Of a stretch of DNA of 7,427 nt, positions 5,202 to 7,427 are shown in pieces. Position 1 is the first letter of the stretch. The number at the start of each line of letters is the position of its first letter. The position numbers were made by a program, and so were the translations under genes. The notes beneath the pieces were generated by a model. The model searched no databases and was not told the DNA's origin. It worked only from the letters and a program-made list of their open reading frames with translations. Source of the DNA: an uncultured Eubacteriales bacterium (GTDB taxonomy: Bacteria; Bacillota; Clostridia; Oscillospirales; Butyricicoccaceae); the NCBI GenBank assembly GCA_910586105.1, contig CAJUGU010000152.1, positions 1-7,427 on the forward strand, given 5' to 3'.

Positions 5202-6491
5202 TCAAAGGCTTTGGAACGCCTGTTCCAAGTCCTCCAGGATATCGTCGATATGTTCGGTACCGATGGAAAGGCGGATTGTGTTCGGCTTGATGCCGGCGTC
5301 CGCCAGCTCCTGTTCGGTCATTTGGGAATGGGTCGTCGTTGCCGGGTGGATGACCAGGCTCTTCACGTCGGCCACGTTCGCAAGCAGCGAGAAGATCTGA
5401 AGCTGGTCAATGAACCGGTGCGCCTCCCGCGCCCCGCCCTTGATCTCAAAGGTAAAGATCGACGCGCCGCCGTTCGGGAAATATTTCTGGTACAGAGCAT
5501 GGTCCGGATGCCCCGGCAGCGAGGGATGGTTCACACGCTCGACCTGCGGATGCTTCGCCAGGTATTCGACAACCTTTTTGGTGTTTTCCGCATGACGGTC
5601 GAGCCGCAGCGACAGGGTCTCGACGCCCTGCAGCAGCAGGAACGCGTTGAACGGCGAGATCGCCGCGCCGGTATCCCGCAGCAGGATCGCGCGGATATAA
5701 GTAACGAAGGCCGCAGGCCCCGCCGCCTGCACGAAGCTCACGCCATGATAGCTGGGGTTGGGGGCTGCAATGGGCGCATACTTGCCGGACGCCGCCCAAT
5801 CGAACCTGCCGCTGTCCACGATGATACCGCCGAGGGTGGTGCCGTGGCCGCCAAGGAACTTGGTCGCCGAATGTACGACGATGTCTGCGCCGTGCTCGAT
5901 CGGGCGGATCAGGTACGGGGTTCCGAAGGTGTTGTCGATCACCAGCGGGATCCCGTGACGGTGCGCGACCGCAGCAAGGGCGTCGATATCGGGGATATCG
6001 CTGTTCGGATTGCCAAGGGTCTCAATGTAGACCGCCTTGGTGTTGTCTCGGATCGCGGCCTCGACCTCGGCAAGGTCGTGCGCGTCGACGAAGGTCGTCG
6101 AAATGCCGTATTGCGGCAGGGTGTGCGCGAGCAGGTTATAGCTGCCGCCATAAATGGTCTTTTGGGCGACGATGTGTTCGCCCGCCTGCGCCAGCGCCTG
6201 GATGGCGTAAGTGATCGCCGCCGCGCCGGAAGCCAGCGCCAGCGCCGCAACGCCGCCTTCGAGCGCCGCAACGCGCTTTTCCAGCACATCCTGCGTGGAG
6301 TTGGTCAAACGGCCGTAAATATTGCCCGCGTCCGCCAGGCCGAACCGTGCGGCGGCATGCGCCGAATCCCGGAATACATAAGATGTCGTCTGGTAGATCG
6401 GCACGGCGCGCGCGTCGGTCGCTGGATCGGGCGATTCCTGCCCAACATGCAGCTGAAGGGTTTCAAAACGGTAATTTTTCTGGTTGCTCAT
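5202..6491 (-). CDS. metY: O-acetylhomoserine sulfhydrylase (homocysteine synthase)
   Basis: A 429-residue Cys/Met-metabolism PLP enzyme. The length and sequence match O-acetylhomoserine aminocarboxypropyltransferase, which makes homocysteine from O-acetylhomoserine and sulfide by direct sulfhydrylation. The N-terminus RFETLQLHVGQ is diagnostic of this group. Asp186 in VIDNTFGTPYL should contact the PLP nitrogen, and Lys211 in VHSATKFLGGHG is the PLP lysine. The conserved SLLANVADVKSLVIHPATTTHSQ segment (368-390) follows, with the substrate-binding arginine in IRLSIGTEHIDD near 407. The ATG at 6491 follows GAGAGGAG at 11 bases. An upstream in-frame TTG at 6614 only adds sequence unlike the family and overlaps a short upstream ORF. 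It is the first enzyme gene after the regulated promoter at 6669-6697 and is followed by cysK. Confidence 0.94.
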   Translation of the reverse strand: MSNQKNYRFETLQLHVGQESPDPATDARAVPIYQTTSYVFRDSAHAAARFGLADAGNIYGRLTNSTQDVLEKRVAALEGGVAALALASGAAAITYAIQALAQAGEHIVAQKTIYGGSYNLLAHTLPQYGISTTFVDAHDLAEVEAAIRDNTKAVYIETLGNPNSDIPDIDALAAVAHRHGIPLVIDNTFGTPYLIRPIEHGADIVVHSATKFLGGHGTTLGGIIVDSGRFDWAASGKYAPIAAPNPSYHGVSFVQAAGPAAFVTYIRAILLRDTGAAISPFNAFLLLQGVETLSLRLDRHAENTKKVVEYLAKHPQVERVNHPSLPGHPDHALYQKYFPNGGASIFTFEIKGGAREAHRFIDQLQIFSLLANVADVKSLVIHPATTTHSQMTEQELADAGIKPNTIRLSIGTEHIDDILEDLEQAFQSL

Positions 6492-6552
6492 GATGATCTT
6501 TGCTCCTCTCAGATGGTCAATGGATGTGATTTTGGATGGTTTCGTAAATGCC

Positions 6553-6627
6553 TTATCCGCCGATACCGCGCGGCATTCGTCCATTGCGCCAACCAATGCG
6601 GAGCAGCAGCCCAAACAAACGAAGCAT
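6553..6627 (-). CDS. 24-codon upstream ORF / possible leader peptide before metY
   Basis: An ATG at 6627 is preceded by AAGGAG (6637-6642) at nine bases, one of the best ribosome sites in the window, and the ORF ends at TAA 6553-6555. The peptide starts MLRLFGLLLRIGW and ends MPRGIGG; it has five arginines, a hydrophobic first half, a glycine-rich tail and no cysteine. It sits about 35 bases after the predicted transcription start and 61 bases before metY. A hairpin AATGCC/GGCATT spans its stop codon. It is in a different frame from metY. It may be a regulatory leader, although the lack of Cys or a Met run argues against simple amino-acid attenuation, or a small membrane-active protein. I do not recognise a family. 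Confidence 0.55.
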   Translation of the reverse strand: MLRLFGLLLRIGWRNGRMPRGIGG

Positions 6628-6668
6628 GGTCCGATTCTCCTTGAATTCCTATCGTTTTACTGTCGCCT

Positions 6669-6697
6669 ATTATATACCTGTTTTCCTAGAAAGTCAA
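6669..6697 (-). promoter_or_regulatory. Sigma-A promoter of the metY-cysK operon
   Basis: On the minus strand, -35 TTGACT (6692-6697) and -10 TATAAT (6669-6674) are separated by exactly 17 bp. This is near consensus, so the operon should be strongly transcribed unless repressed. Predicted start is near 6662, giving a leader of about 170 bases that carries the short upstream ORF. Confidence 0.87.
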
Positions 6698-6703
6698 TAG
6701 GAA
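6683..6703. promoter_or_regulatory. Inverted-repeat operator over the -35 box, likely Rrf2/CymR-type
   Basis: TTCCTA-N9-TAGGAA (6683-6688 with 6698-6703) is a perfect 6-bp dyad that covers the -35 hexamer; a bound protein would block RNA polymerase. A further TAGGAATTC half-site (minus strand, 6643-6651) lies in the early leader. The sequence resembles CymR sites of Firmicutes as I remember them, and an Rrf2 regulator gene ends only 23 bases away. Repression under ample cysteine is the inferred role. Confidence 0.6.
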
Positions 6704-6725
6704 TTTGGCTATTTTTTGAGGGGGA

Positions 6726-7163
6726 TCAAATGGAATAATCCCCTCCCAGTTTCAGGCGGTGCTGTTCGACCAGCTGATCCAGGTTCACGCTGTCCACATA
6801 TTCGTTGATCACGGCGCGCAGGCCTTTCCAGAAGTCGAGCGTCGCGCATTCGCTTTCCCGTGGGCAGCGCACCGTTTCATCGCTGAGGCAGGCGATCGGC
6901 GCAAGATCCCCCTCTGTGATGCGCAGGATCTCGCCTATGGTATAGTTTTCCGGCTTGCGGGAAAGCCGGTATCCGCCCTGCGCGCCGCGCACCGAACGCA
7001 GGAACCCCGCGCGGGAAAGCTGGGTGACGATCTGCTCCAGGTACTTCACCGAAATGCCTTGCCGCTCTGAGATGTCGCGCAGCGGGATGTAGTCGCCGCT
7101 GTCATGCTCCGCGAGATCGATCATCAGCCGCAGCGCATAACGGCCCTTGGTTGATACTTTCAT
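6726..7163 (-). CDS. Rrf2 family transcriptional regulator (CymR/IscR-like)
   Basis: A 145-residue DNA-binding regulator. The N-terminus MKVSTKGRYALRLMIDLA is the family signature. The winged helix-turn-helix runs from about 26 to 68 (IPLRDISERQGISVKYLEQIVTQL, then wing GAQGGYRLSR). A dimer helix lies near 105-134. Cys92, Cys100 and Cys106 (C-X7-C-X5-C) occupy the position where IscR binds its [2Fe-2S] cluster, although IscR has C-X5-C-X5-C. Location just upstream of metY-cysK, next to a dyad operator, suggests CymR-type control of cysteine synthesis; the cysteines suggest it may instead sense an Fe-S cluster or redox state. The ATG at 7163 is preceded by AGGAGG at seven bases; an upstream in-frame start at 7208 would precede the promoter's -10. 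No terminator follows, so read-through into metY is possible. Confidence 0.9.
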   Translation of the reverse strand: MKVSTKGRYALRLMIDLAEHDSGDYIPLRDISERQGISVKYLEQIVTQLSRAGFLRSVRGAQGGYRLSRKPENYTIGEILRITEGDLAPIACLSDETVRCPRESECATLDFWKGLRAVINEYVDSVNLDQLVEQHRLKLGGDYSI

Positions 7164-7170
7164 ACCGAAA

Positions 7171-7176
7171 CCTCCT
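7171..7176 (-). promoter_or_regulatory. Ribosome binding site of the Rrf2 gene
   Basis: AGGAGG on the minus strand, seven bases before the ATG at 7163; it selects that start over the upstream in-frame codon at 7208. Confidence 0.88.
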
Positions 7177-7196
7177 CTTTTTCGTTCTTTTCTTTT

Positions 7197-7225
7197 ATCA
7201 TAGCACAACCCGCTTTAAATTACAA
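7197..7225 (-). promoter_or_regulatory. Sigma-A promoter of the Rrf2 regulator gene
   Basis: On the minus strand, -35 TTGTAA (7220-7225) and -10 TATGAT (7197-7202) have a 17-bp spacer. The TTCCTA-N9-TAGGAA dyad of the metY promoter is not present here, so autoregulation through that site is not evident. Confidence 0.65.
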
Positions 7226-7344
7226 GTAGGCTGACCGGAAAAGGCGAAAAAAATAAGCGGGACGCTGCGTTTTTCAAGCCGGAGTCGGATGGGCGCTTAA
7301 CCCCAAGACGGCCTTTGCAGGTGCGCTTTTAAGGGAACCGCACG

Positions 7345-7427
7345 CGGCGGGAGCCGGGGCGCCGCCCCGGCTCCCCGGTCCTGCGCGGACGGCACCAAAG
7401 GGACTCGTCCCTTTGGAATCCCTTTCT
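7345..7427 (+). repeat. GC-rich multi-hairpin dispersed repeat, copy B (cut by window end)
   Basis: This copy has better-preserved palindromes than copy A. A 12-bp perfect stem (7349-7360 with 7364-7375, loop GCC) is followed by the shared GGTCCTGCGCGGAC (7377-7390). A 10-bp perfect stem CCAAAGGGAC/GTCCCTTTGG (7395-7404 with 7407-7416, loop TC) and the shared CCCTTTGGAATCCCTTTC (7409-7426) complete it. The 36 bases at 7391-7426 match 3275-3310 at 30 positions. The element runs off the window. Confidence 0.75.

Noticed and set aside
6492..6614. An N-terminal extension of MetY from a TTG codon at 6614
   Set aside because: The added residues do not resemble the family, no ribosome site precedes the TTG, and the region is better explained as a leader with a separate short ORF.
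5211..6644. A 477-codon open frame on the plus strand opposite metY
   Set aside because: Arg/Asp-rich antisense shadow of an unmistakable PLP enzyme gene, with no recognisable domain.
6492..6662. A SAM riboswitch or T-box in the metY leader
   Set aside because: The leader lacks the long multi-helix structure, a T-box-like TGGNACCGCG element, and any terminator hairpin with a T tract before metY.

Overview
The window looks like chromosomal DNA of a GC-rich, Gram-positive Clostridia-type bacterium (Oscillospiraceae/Ruminococcaceae-like). This is inferred from SLH-domain cell-wall export, strong AGGAGG-type ribosome sites, sigma-A promoters with 17-bp spacers, a clostridial-style Rrf2 regulator beside cysteine genes, and GC-rich palindromic repeats between genes. 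All six recognisable genes, and one short upstream ORF, lie on the minus strand, so the order of transcription is right to left.

Right end (7427 to 4130): a sulfur-assimilation block. An Rrf2-family regulator with three IscR-like cysteines (6726-7163) has its own promoter. Next comes a near-consensus promoter whose -35 box sits inside a TTCCTA-N9-TAGGAA inverted repeat, the likely operator. Its leader carries a 24-codon ORF with a strong ribosome site (6553-6627), then metY (O-acetylhomoserine sulfhydrylase) and cysK (cysteine synthase), ended by a rho-independent terminator at 4130-4172. The two PLP enzymes fix sulfide into homocysteine and cysteine, and the neighbouring regulator is the obvious candidate controller.

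Middle (4129 to 3058): a monocistronic gene for a small membrane-anchored Ig-like protein with its own promoter and terminator. It is followed by about 480 bp without a gene. That gap holds a copy of a multi-hairpin repeat (a second copy is at the right window edge), a separate 14-bp perfect inverted repeat, and the promoter and hairpin-bearing leader of the next gene.

Left (3048 to 1): a ComM/YifB-type AAA+ ATPase, then a 195-bp intergenic region and a secreted SLH plus M15 D,D-peptidase gene. This intergenic region is the most unusual part of the window. It contains (i) four direct TGTAAC-like half-sites at 10-11 bp steps, matching the WalR-box layout, just upstream of a cell-wall peptidase, and (ii) two groups of DnaA boxes in opposite orientations flanking an AT-rich stretch, two of the boxes lying inside the signal-peptide codons. 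Either a DnaA-controlled and cell-wall-stress-controlled promoter or an origin-like/titration site would explain it. No mobile element, CRISPR array, rRNA or tRNA was seen.
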